DNA from: Mastigamoeba balamuthi
Taxonomy: Eukaryota; Evosea; Mastigamoebida; Mastigamoebidae
Length of the DNA: 64,000 bases
Reading direction: 5' to 3'
Assembly (NCBI GenBank): GCA_902651635.1
Contig: CACRSC010000002.1
Coordinates: 595,134-659,133 of the forward strand
In this document: in pieces, positions 46,133-55,804 of the stretch
Position numbering within the stretch: position 1 is the first letter of the stretch
How the letters are laid out: each line of letters opens with the position of its first letter
Made by a program: the position numbers and the translations under genes
Notes under the pieces: generated by a model
What the model was told of the DNA's origin: nothing
Databases searched by the model: none
The model's input: the letters and a program-made list of their open reading frames with translations, nothing else

Positions 46133-47541
46133 TCAGTGCTGCGTGCTGGTGCAGTGCGAGGTCGAGTCGGGCGCAGGCGACGTGACGACGCCCCTGGGCG
46201 ACGGCGAGACTGCGTGGTTAGCGTGCGCGTCGAGGCACTTGAGCACGTCGGCGACGAGCACGTCGTACGGCATGCATACAAACGTCAGCATGCACGCGAG
46301 CGCCGGCGTGGCGGCAGCGCCCGGGGCGGGGGCCGCGGGGGCGGGCACGGCGGGTGCGCTCTGGGAGCCCTGCGCGGGGGCAAAGGCCATCTGGACGCGG
46401 CCCTTGCCGCCGGGGCCCCGGATGTCGAGGAACTGCTCGTCCTTGGGCCGCAGCGCCTGGGGCAGCAGCGAGCTGAGGGTGGCCGGGGGGCGCTGGCCCA
46501 GCCACCACCACTGCTTGCCCCTGTCGGCGTAGGCCTTGGTGATGGTCCTGTAGCCCAGCCCGCCCCGGAAGACGCTCTGCTTGCCCGCGAGCTGGACGCC
46601 AAAGGCCCTGCCGCTGATGCTGAGGTCCACTGCGACAAAGTGGCCCGGGGTGTTGATGACAATGTCCTTCCACGCGTCGTCAAAGTCGGCAATGGCGAAG
46701 TGGATCAGGGGGAAGGACGGCTCGGCCTGCTGGGCCTTGCGGTCCAGGCGCAGGCGCATGGGCGACGAGTAGACCTGCTTCTGCACGCGGCGCAGCACCT
46801 TGTACTCCTTGCGCGGGTCCTCAGAGTCGTTGTGGCACACCAGCACCGTGATCGTGAACACCAGCTGGTGCGTCAGCATGTTCAGCAGGTACGTCTCTGC
46901 GAAGCCGCTGCGCGTCAGAACACGGCGGGGGAATCGAGAGCTGCTGTGTTTTCGGTCCCTTCATGAGATCGCAACCCCCACACTTTACCCAAGGCGGGCA
47001 AGGGGACACGGAATCAAAAAATGTGGGAATCTGCGCAGAACTGGGGGGCGCGCTCGCCCCACTCGTTGACGTGTGGACGGAATTGAGAAAGCAGCGAGAA
47101 ATGTACTTTGCCAGTGTATGTCCGAGTCGAACGGCACGGCGGTGGTGCCCCTGCGCTTGACGAACACGTCGTCAGCCGCGGGCGGCTTGCCCCCGGCGGG
47201 CGTCTCCCCCCTGTCCCGGACGAAGAAGAGCATGTCGTCCCCGGTCCCGTCCTCGGCGGCGGCCGCTGTCTCCGAGTCCACAATCTCTGCGCGGAACCGC
47301 TGGTACCAGAACATGGGGTCGTCTCTCTGCACCACCCCCGTACACGGCACCTGGTGTTCGCCGCGGAAGGCGTGCGCAGGACCGGCGGATCCGATTGGTT
47401 GATTCGGGGTTGAGGAAAGAAGGAGGCGAGAGAGAACGAGGGAAAGCGAAGGGTGAGGGGAAAAAAAGAGGCGGGCGCAGGGAATTGAACGCGCACGGTG
47501 CTGCAGCACTCGATTATCTGCGCGAGCTGCTTCGGATCCAT
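46133..47541 (-). CDS. KIAA0930-like protein (DUF2045)
   Basis: A conserved eukaryotic protein of unknown function. The first exon (MDPKQLAQIIECCST) splices into VPCTGVVQRDDPMFWYQRF. DDMLFFVRDRGE follows, then VFVKRRGTTAVPFDSDIHW. The third exon starts near 46,915: HQLVFTITVLVC, QKQVYSSPMRLRLD, FPLIHFAIADFDDAWKDIVI, GLGYRTITKAYADR and EQFLDIRGPGGKGRVQMAFA. The end has LTFVCMPYDVLVADVLKCLD. The order and wording match human KIAA0930 (DDMLFYVRR, FASPSKHP, FFMIDSFEEVFSDM, GPQGKGHAEMAV). The Ser/Pro-rich insert of the animal protein is shortened here to an Ala/Pro linker. There is no signal peptide or membrane segment. It shares its upstream region with the divergent RPS19 gene. Confidence 0.85.
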
Positions 47542-47942
47542 TCGCGCCGCACGCTGCGCAGGCAAGGCAACTGACGGTTTGGCGGCCGCACGACGCTTAC
47601 AGTAAGCGCACAGCTCAGCACACGCGGAAAATAGCAGTAGTGTACGTTTTCTACACAAGATCTCGGAGATTCCACCCCCGATTGTGAAGCAGGCGCGGCG
47701 CAGCGCGGCGTCGGCGGGGACACGGGCACCCGGACGCCGCAGTCCCATCGGGCGCCTTGGGGGCGAGGCGGGAGGCGGGACCTCGCAGGGGTTTTCCGCG
47801 CTGTTGATGCAAGCGATGACGCACAACCTGACATCAACAAGGGTGCGCGGAAAAGGGTTTTTGGTGCCTATGGCACTCGAGTTCAGGCCCTTTGAGTAGT
47901 TCCTGCTCCCCCCACCAAGTCGCCCCTCTCATCTCTGCGCGG
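47542..47942. promoter_or_regulatory. Bidirectional promoter between KIAA0930-like and RPS19
   Basis: Only 401 bases separate the two divergent start codons, so both promoters lie here. AAGATCTCGGAGATT at 47,657-47,671, about 120 bases upstream of the KIAA0930-like start, resembles the CCCGAGATATCT motif. Nothing else stands out. Confidence 0.5.
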
Positions 47943-48580
47943 ATGTCGACCCAGTTCATCGTCAACCCGGCCATCAACAACGGCACGACCGTCAAGGACG
48001 TCGCGACCGAGGCCTTCATCCCGGCGCTCGCCCGCCACTTCAAGCGCGAGGGCAAGATCGCCGTCCCCGCGTGGGTCGACCTCGTCAAGACGGGCGTCAA
48101 CCGCGAGCTGCCCCCCAACGACGCGGACTGGTTCTACGTCCGCTGCGCCGCCGTCGCCAGGAAGATCTACCTGCGCGGCCAGGCCGGCATCACGGGCCTC
48201 CGCAAGGCCTTCGGCGGCAAGAAGCGCAACGGCACCTGCCCCGGCCACTTCGCCCTCGCCTCGGGCAACGTCCTCCGCCAGGCGATCCACCAGCTCGAGG
48301 CTCTCGGCCTCGTCACCAAGGACAGGCGCGGGTACGATATTCTCTCCGCCCCTGCCCCCCCTTCCTCTCTAGATTCTTCCGGCGGCGCTAGATATCTCCC
48401 TTGCGCAATGCCGGAAGAATTTGCCTGCGTTGACTGTGCGCGCGGCGGCGGACTGATTGGCACACAATGCTGACTTGTGTTGCTGTGCGCGCGATACACA
48501 GTGGCCGCTGCATCACTCCCGTTGGCCGCCAGACGCTCGACAGAATCGCCGCGCAGGTGAACGCCCCCGCGCGCCAGTGA
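47943..48580 (+). CDS. Ribosomal protein S19 (eS19)
   Basis: Component of the small ribosomal subunit head, needed for 18S rRNA maturation. Two exons, 47943-48331 and 48502-48580, give 155 aa, close to the usual ~145 of eS19. Motifs in order are TVKDVATEAFIPALARHFKR, KIAVPAWVDLVKTG, ADWFYVRCAAVARKIYLRG, GITGLRKAFGGKKRNG, HFALASGNVLRQAIHQLEAL and GLVTKDRRG|GRCITPVGRQ, then LDRIAAQV. The split Gly codon fixes the splice. The 170-nt intron is longer than most here and is AT-richer. Confident. Confidence 0.97.
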
Positions 48581-48939
48581 GGGGAGCAAACCCGCAACTG
48601 GGCGATGATCTAGGGGGGGGAGGCATCGGCGGGCGATACGGGGCAGATACCTCGGGGATGAAGTATCTGCCGCGTCGGAATCTCTGCTGCCTCCCTGGCC
48701 CTCGCCGCCTCTCTCGGTAACTCCGCATTGACAATGGTGACAGCCCCGCAGACGACCACAATGAAAGCAGCCCTTAATGCCATCCGCCTGTGATTATTTG
48801 GATCAGCATGCCTGTCTTGTATCAATAATTCGGGAATCAGACCTTGGGGTTTTCCGATTACAGAAATCAATTGGGCTTTATTTCATTCGGGCAAAGAGCC
48901 AGCCCGGGGTCTGGTGCAAAGATTAGGATTTTATGTGAA
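48581..48939. other. Spacer between RPS19 and tRNA-Gly
   Basis: About 360 bases with no gene. GCAGATACCTCGGGGATGAA (48,645-48,664) resembles the recurrent promoter-like motif but no start codon of a supported gene lies close by. Confidence 0.4.
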
Positions 48940-49010
48940 GCACTGGTGGTCTAAGGGTAGAATGCTCGCCTGCCACGCGGGCGATCCGGGTTCGAGTCCC
49001 GGCCAGTGCA
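48940..49010 (+). tRNA. tRNA-Gly (anticodon GCC)
   Basis: 71 nt. Acceptor stem GCACTGG/CCAGTGC with discriminator A, anticodon loop CTGCCAC giving GCC, T-arm CGGGT TCGAGTC CCGGC. No intron. Very close to the standard eukaryotic tRNA-Gly(GCC). Confidence 0.96.
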
Positions 49011-49293
49011 ATTTTTGCCAGGCTGTTACGCTTCTCGGAACAGGGTTCGCACAATCGCGACGCTGCACCATCTCTATTGCCGCCAACAACTCGCACACAC
49101 TCCAAACGCAACTTCTCACAGACAGTACTCATCTGCTGCGGGGCGTTCGGAAACCGCACCTGACAAAAATAGCTCCAGCCAATTTTAGATTCACAACTTT
49201 GCAGAGAACCAGCACTGTCAGGAAGGAGCCACCACGTTACACACACCCTCCCCGCACCCGACCGAGGCCAGCACACCGATCACACAGCGACCA

Positions 49294-51238
49294 GATGACT
49301 AGCATACCAGGACCCGGCACGTACGACCCCCGGGACGACGCGCTGCGGCCCCGCGGAGCCCAGTTCACCATGAGTGGCCGCCACGAGCCCTTCAAGGTCG
49401 CAGAGACCCCTGGCCCCGGCACCTACGCGCACGACGGCCCCTCCCCCACTAAGCCCAACACCCCTGCGTACACCATGGGCGCCCGGCACGAGGACCGCGC
49501 TGCGGCCGACACACCGGGTCCGGGGACCTACGAGGCCCACAACCTTGGCCGGGCCTCTCCCGCCTTCTCGCTGCGAGGCCGCCACGCCGAGGCCAAGCTC
49601 GCCGACACCCCGGGCCCCGGGACGTACGAGGCGGTCCAGGCGGTCGTCGGCCGTGCGCCGCCCGCGTACACGATGGGGGGCCGGCCGAGGTCGCTGTCGA
49701 CCGACGCGGCCTCGAACCCGGGACCCGGGGCCTACGAGACCGCAGCAGCAAGCCCGCCGGGAACGAGGGGAGCGCCCGCGTACACGATGAGGCCGAGGAC
49801 AGAGAGCAGCGCCGGGAGGGAGATCCTGCCAGGGCCCGGCTCGTACGAGATCGCCGTCGCCACGGACCACCGCTACGCGACCGCCCCGGGCTACACGCTC
49901 GCAGGGCGCCCGGCATCAAAGATACAGGGAGAGGAGCTCCCCGGCCCCGGGACATATGAGTCCAAGTGCGCACGAGTCCCCCCTCCCCCCCAGTTGCGCA
50001 GCGGCACTCAACCAGCGCTCTGCCGTTGCAGCTTCATGAACACCAAGGACAAGTCGCCGGCGTACACGATGAGCAGCAGACACGAGACCAACCGCGTCCA
50101 GGAGTCGCCGGGGCCCGGCCACTACGAGGCGGGATCGCCCTCGACGACGGCGCGCGGGGCCCCTGCGTTCACCATGGGCGCGCGGCTCAAGACGCAGAGC
50201 CAGGACGAGGTCCCCGGCCCCGGGACGTACGAGAACGACCGCGTCAACGGAATCGCCAAGGCGTCCCCGGCCTTCTCGATGGGAGCCCGCACGTTCACAG
50301 ACAAGATCGAGGACACCCCGGGCGCGGGCGCCTACGAGGTGGGGACCACGGTGATCAACAACAGCCCTCCCGCCTTCACCATGGGCGGGAGGTACGTCGA
50401 GAAGCCCGACCCCAACGCCACGCCGGGCCCCGGAGCCTACAACGCCGAGAACAGCTCCTCTAGCAAGTTCAGCTCCCCTGCGTACACGTTGCGCGCGAGG
50501 ACGTCGGGGGGCCAGGAGCGCAAGGAGCAGACCCCCGGCCCCGGCGCCTACCACTCGGACTCGGTCAAGCAGCTGAGCTCAGCCCCGGCGTACACGATGG
50601 GCGGGAGGGTCACGTCGCCGATCAGGGGCGCGGAGCTCCCGGGGCCCGGCGTCTACGAGACCATCGCCGAGGCGACGAGGTCCAAAGCGCCCGCGTTCTC
50701 GATGGGCGGGCGCCACCAGGACCTCACCAAGGACGAGACCCCCGGGCCCGGCGCCTACGCCTCGGGCAGCGACCTCAAGTCGTCGTCGCCCGGCTACACG
50801 ATGGTGGGCCGCCACGAGGAGCGCCTGGCCATTGACACCCCGGGCCCCGGTACCTACGACAACACGACGCTGCCCGGCAGGAGGGAGGCACCCGCGTTCT
50901 CGATGGGCGCGCGCACGGCCCTCGACAAGGTCGAGCCGTCGCCGGGCCCCGGGTACTACGAGGCGGACCCCAACAAGCTGACCAAGTCGCAGCCGGCCTT
51001 CTCGATGGGGGGCCGCCACCAGAACAAGGACGGCGAGAGCATCTCGCCGGGGCCCGGGGCGTACGAGGTCACCACGGCGCAGATGACCAGCTCGGCTCCC
51101 GCGTTCACGATGAGGGCGCGGACGACAGCGGGCGAGGAGCACAAGGAACAGACACCGGGGCCCGGGGCCTACGCAGAGGGCGACCCTACCAGACAGCAGT
51201 TCCGCACAGCCCCCGCGTACTCGATAGGCGGCCGCTGA
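49294..51238 (+). CDS. SHIPPO/STPGR-repeat protein, flagellar or microtubule-associated
   Basis: A repeat protein of about 625 aa made almost wholly of sperm-tail PG-rich (SHIPPO, Pfam STPGR) repeats. I count 18 units centred on PGPG(T/A)Y, from IPGPGTYDPRD at the start to QTPGPGAYAEG near the end, spaced about 30-40 residues. A second conserved line, P(A/G)(Y/F)(T/S)MG.R, follows each unit. The start at 49,294 (MTSIPGPGTY) begins directly with a repeat. One intron of about 60 nt at 49,970-50,031 restores ESN|FMNTKDKSPAYTM. Family members (ODF3/CIMAP) lie inside or along ciliary doublet microtubules. This suggests the organism has a flagellum at some stage. One unit reads PGAG in place of PGPG. 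Confidence 0.93.
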
Positions 51239-51527
51239 ACTGAGGCCGTGCGGACACCCGCTCATCCTGCTGATATGATAGCAAAGAGTCGCGAGTTTGT
51301 TTGCGTGGCCTTCCCCGCTTGTTGGTCAGACCAACATCCCCCCGAACGATGTAACAATTTCGCTATTTTGGTGGTTGAAGACCTCAAACACTGAAGTACC
51401 ATTTGTGTCTGTTTCCTTCAACTTGTGATCTCCTAAAATTGTCAATAAAATACAAACGGCTGCCCGCAGTTCTCGGTGGGTCCGGACCGAGGAAGAGCAT
51501 ATTTGGAATCATTCAGACAGAAAAATT

Positions 51528-51599
51528 AGGACGAGGGCGGAATTGAACCGCCTACCAACAGATCTGCAGTCTAATGCTCTACCGGTGAGCTACTCGTCC
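51528..51599 (-). tRNA. tRNA-Cys (anticodon GCA)
   Basis: 72 nt. Acceptor stem GGACGAG/CTCGTCC with discriminator T (U73), as expected for Cys. D-arm GCTC/GAGC, anticodon loop CTGCAGA giving GCA, T-arm GGCGG TTCAATT CCGCC. One weak pair at the top of the anticodon stem. No intron. Confidence 0.94.
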
Positions 51600-53854
51600 T
51601 TGCACACGTAAGAATGTGCATCGTACAGGCCAGGCTGGCCAGACAGTGAGGCTGAAGGCGTTTCTTGCTCAGCAGTACAATTTCCTCACCGAAGGACAAT
51701 GTCGTGAAATTCAAGGCCATGTGCGACATAGTTGCTCAGAAAGAAGCTGGCAGCTATTATCAAACAGCTTCAAGCTAAGACCAACATGATATGTAAGTGA
51801 AGAATGAGATCAGATCAAATAAGAAGACTTTTCAAGTAAATGAAGTTCACACTGTATTTTCATACTTCCAACTGATATGCCTTTCTCTTCTTCACTTTCT
51901 TCTGCTGATGCATATTTCCAATCAAAAAGAGCATACAATACATTCTGAGTATTATTCTTGCTTTATAAACTGTTTGTTATAATATTAGATTAATTGCATG
52001 GTTTATTAAGGAAATTTTAGCACTTAACACTAAAAGCTGACTTGCATATACATCTCTAATATATCTCACAGCTAATTCTGTTAAGAGTTGATACAATCTG
52101 ATTATAGTATATGCATGTGCTAACATTAAATTTTATACCAGTAGAATATATTATCTGCTAAAAGCATAAAAATGCAACACTGCCTTATATGCTGTCTTAT
52201 AGACCCCTGCAGATAAACACTCGTTTTGGGCCTACATGCTTGAATTAAGTCGTAAATACAGTTACTATTACTAATTCTGCAATGTCTTGGTTTAGTAATT
52301 GTAGTGCTCTATGTACTATTTTCACTCTTCCATTAGTTTTTAGGAAAAAAAGAAGGAAGAAGAAAAACGCACTGTGATTTGTGCAAAGCATATGTTTCAG
52401 GCATGCATAATGATAATGACTGTACTGCTATCAAGTTCACAGCTGCTGGTCTGTGAGCTTTCATTTGTACTTGAAATCATACAGTGTCATTATCTTCTTA
52501 GTAACAATTCACAGCAGGGTTTTATTTTTTACCATAGTCATGCTGCTTCAGTGAAGAATGATATTTACTATTGCAATTAATACATAAGAAGTTCTACTTA
52601 TGCAATTAAATGCTACTTAGTAGAACTGAAAAAACCAATCATCAACATGATGAACCTCAACTGAAGATAACTAGATAAATTGCCATGCAGCAGTGCCACA
52701 CAAGATCCTGGTGATGGTTAACAACCAGGGCATACCCATGAATGTTCGTGGTTAGTGCAAGGAGGTTCATATTTCCTGAAGATCTGGCAGGACTCAGCTC
52801 CAGATATGAACCTGCATGAGACATGGTTACTGGCTGACAATATCTATAAGTGTTCCATGCAGTTAGCTGCTGATCTCCTTGAAGAGTGACTCTCTGTACA
52901 AGACAGTAAATGAAAGAGCGATATGTCTTTGCAGCCAAACGTACCATTTTACCAGTTTCACTGAAAAAACTAAGTACGAAAAAAAATGTCGTTTTAAAAC
53001 GACTTTTTCATGTGTCGCTTTCGCGACAGTTGAAAAAGTGTCGCTTTCGCGACAATGACGTCAAATTTGGAATTCGCGGAAACAGGAATCAATTGCTTAT
53101 CGATTTGCGCATTATTGGAATTTACGAAAATGGGAATTGTTTTCATTTTTATATGTTCATTATGAGTTATTTACACTGACTTAGTTTTTTCATATTTTTC
53201 AAATGTCGTTTTAAAACGACTTTTTCACTTTTTGGTATTTTTCATGAAACTGGTAAAATGGTACGTTTGGCTGCAAAGACATATACACTGGGCTTCAGTA
53301 CTACCTGGGATTATTGTACCGATTTTACATAGTAGTAGAAGTTCAGGGGGATGAGTGATGAGCAACGACCTGCTGAGGTCAGCCAATACAATCATCACGA
53401 ACAAAGATGCCTGGTCCCTGAGTGAGAACCCTCTGTGCTATATCCCACCACAGTGAAAAAAGGCCATAACAGAGCTCCAAGGGGAAAAACAAAGAGCCCC
53501 AGCAATGAAAAGTGGTAAGTGTGCACCAAATGCACTGAATGAAATATCACAAAATGCGATTAGTAGTTCTACATGTGATGTGATGTGATGAAACCGTATT
53601 GCTAAGTAAGTACTACAATTGCGACTATCACATAGAAAGGTACTACTGATGCAGATTGCATAGTGCTAGATTCTCAAGGAGGAAAATGCTCATTTTGTGT
53701 CACATGCAGTGCTAAAATTACTACTAGTGATGTAATAATTGAAGATTGAATCACAAATTTGCACTGGTACTGCATAACAAAATTAGCACTAAAACGATAC
53801 AGTCACTGTGATGACCAAATGCTTTCTTGCTATTGTGCCCTGAAGGTGAAAAAC
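51600..53854. other. Second AT-rich island
   Basis: About 2.2 kb of AT-rich DNA between tRNA-Cys and the MOCOS-like gene. It contains a MITE at 52,921-53,284. A minus-strand open frame at 52,657-52,947 has protein-like composition (HLQGD-like start, then SHAGSYLELSPARSSG), but it runs into the MITE terminus and is probably a repeat relic. Strings such as TTAGCACTAAAA near 53,785 echo the ends of the 10-kb element. No host gene is supported. Confidence 0.5.
52921..53284. mobile_element. 364-bp MITE with 45-bp terminal inverted repeats
   Basis: Ends are ATATGTCTTTGCAGCCAAAC and its complement. The match runs for about 45 bases with one extra base in the left arm. Internal strings GTCGTTTTAAAACGAC (52,987 and 53,203) and TGTCGCTTTCGCGACA (53,014 and 53,039) are themselves palindromes and occur twice. 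TA dinucleotides flank the conserved TGTC...GACA ends, consistent with a TA target as in Tc1/mariner-related elements. No coding capacity. Confidence 0.88.
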
Positions 53855-55462
53855 TCAATGTGTGCCATGCCCAATCACAGGTTGTGCCTCTCGAAGCTGC
53901 TTCACATCATCACTCGATTTGTCCATGAAGGTCGATGCGATGAAGTCGACCAGAACCTGAACAAGCAGGATTGGGGGTTAATATCTTCAGTTAAGATGCA
54001 CATAAACTGCTCGCACCTCGACATCCTCGAACGTGGTGGGGTACCCGATCGACACACGGATGATTCCCAGGGGAACGCCGTTGTACAGGTCCCAGTCGTC
54101 GCTGCACGTCTTGCTCGTCGCCGACAGCACCTTGATCATCTCGTTCCCGATCCCGAAGAGCCGCTGTGTCGCTCCGGGGTTGCACATCGACCCGCACTGG
54201 TGCGGCGTGATGCTGTCAGAGAACAGACCCGAAGAAGCGCAGCAATGGGCTGGCCACACACCCGGATTGCGAAGCCCTTGGCGTACATCAGGTGGCTGGT
54301 GGACGAGTACCCTACGTACGCCCCCGTTGGATCCATGATGCTCAGCGCCACGATGGGGCCCTGGCGAGCGGGGTCCTTGAGCGCGTGCTGGCCGTGGACC
54401 ACCACCATCTTCCTCCCGTTCGAGTGCTTCAGCGACGAGAGCCGCTCGGCCAGGTGGGCCGTCAGGCAGTGCACGTGACGAGTGATGCTGTCGATGCCCA
54501 GCGCCTCGAGCCGCTTGAAGCCGTGCTTGAGGGCGACGATGGACAGGAAGGACTGCGTCCCGTACTCGAGGGTCTCGTGCAGGGACTCTGCGGGCGTGTC
54601 GAGCTGGATGCCCTCTGCCGCTGTCACGCACTTGATGGTGCCCCCGCCGAAGTACGGTCTCCTCAGCACCTTGCCGGCGTCCCTGCGGATCAGCAGCACG
54701 CCGGACCCAGTGGGGGACCCGAACAGCTGCAGTGCGAGCTCGTCAGTGTTCGAGGAAACGAGGGTTGTGCGAGAGGGTGGAGCGCTGTGGCGAGGCGTGC
54801 TTTGTAGAAAGAGAGGTCGACAAAGTGGGGGTGGATCTTGGAGAGGTCCAGCCTGTTGGTCGTCGCGAAGGCGGCGGCGTCGAGCAGGGTGTACCACTTG
54901 CCGCGCCTGTCCGGCCACAGCCCGCCCAGCCTGCCCTCGTTGGCGGCCTCGACCCAGCGCAGGGGGTACATCTCCCCGTCGAAGTTGTTCTCCCCGGGGA
55001 ACGCGAACAGGTGGCTCGGAGCCTCCTCGTCTCTGCACCCGTACTCGGGGCTGCCGCCGCTCGGCTCCGCGCCGAGAGCCCTCTCGATGGCGTCCGGGGT
55101 GAGGCCGCGGAAGGTGCCGCCACTGGAGGCGCAGAACTTGCGGATGCCCAGGACAGAGGTGTGGTTTACCTCGGTGTACGCGAACACGCTCCCGGCAGAC
55201 CACGGGAACGACTCGCCCACGATCTTGAGCGCCGCGGTGGCCCCGCTGGTGAAGACGACATCGTACTCGTCGCTGCTGGCCGAGAAGAACCTCAGGATCG
55301 TTTCGCGGGCGAGGGCGAGCTCGACGTCTGTCCTCTTGGACACAGGGCTTCCGCTGTCTGTTGCGTTCCGGTCTGTCAGGTCCACACGTGCGAAGAGAAG
55401 GAAGGAGGCGAGGGCGAAGCACGGGAGTTTCCGTGGAGGTTCTGAAGGATCTCCTCGGTGGC
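53855..55462 (-). CDS. MOCOS-like PLP-dependent class V aminotransferase, 5' end in gap
   Basis: Resembles the N-terminal NifS-like domain of molybdenum cofactor sulfurase, which moves sulfur from cysteine to Moco. Several exons. At the gap edge ATEEILQNLHGNS corresponds to the LYGNPHS region. Next come DVVFTSGATAALKIVGESFP, YTEVNHTSVLGIRKF, LLDAAAFATTNRLDLSKIHP with HFVDLSFYK|LFGSPTG (the Lys is the PLP ligand), then SGVLLIRRDAGKVLRRPYFG and FGGGT. The C-terminal part has CNPGATQRLFGI, DDWDLYNGVPLGIIRVSIGY and FEDVE|VLVDFIASTFMD. The stop is at 53,855. No MOSC domain follows, so this is either a stand-alone desulfurase-like protein or the MOSC half is elsewhere. The first exons lie in the assembly gap. 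Confidence 0.85.
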
Positions 55463-55741
55463 NNNNNNNNNNNNNNNNNNNNNNNNNNNNNNNNNNNNNN
55501 NNNNNNNNNNNNNNNNNNNNNNNNNNNNNNNNNNNNNNNNNNNNNNNNNNNNNNNNNNNNNNNNNNNNNNNNNNNNNNNNNNNNNNNNNNNNNNNNNNNN
55601 NNNNNNNNNNNNNNNNNNNNNNNNNNNNNNNNNNNNNNNNNNNNNNNNNNNNNNNNNNNNNNNNNNNNNNNNNNNNNNNNNNNNNNNNNNNNNNNNNNNN
55701 NNNNNNNNNNNNNNNNNNNNNNNNNNNNNNNNNNNNNNNNN
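55463..55741. other. Assembly gap (279 N)
   Basis: A run of N. It hides the 5' end of the MOCOS-like gene. Any reading frame through it is an artefact. Confidence 1.
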
Positions 55742-55804
55742 CGCACTGTGGCGTCAACGCAGGGGCTTGTTGTTGTTGTTGCGGAGATGGGAGAAACGCG
55801 GCAC

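Noticed and set aside
53500-53800. A solo terminus of the 10-kb element in the second AT-rich island
   Set aside because: Only short AGTGCTAAA/TTAGCACTAAA strings are shared; no extended alignment could be made by eye.
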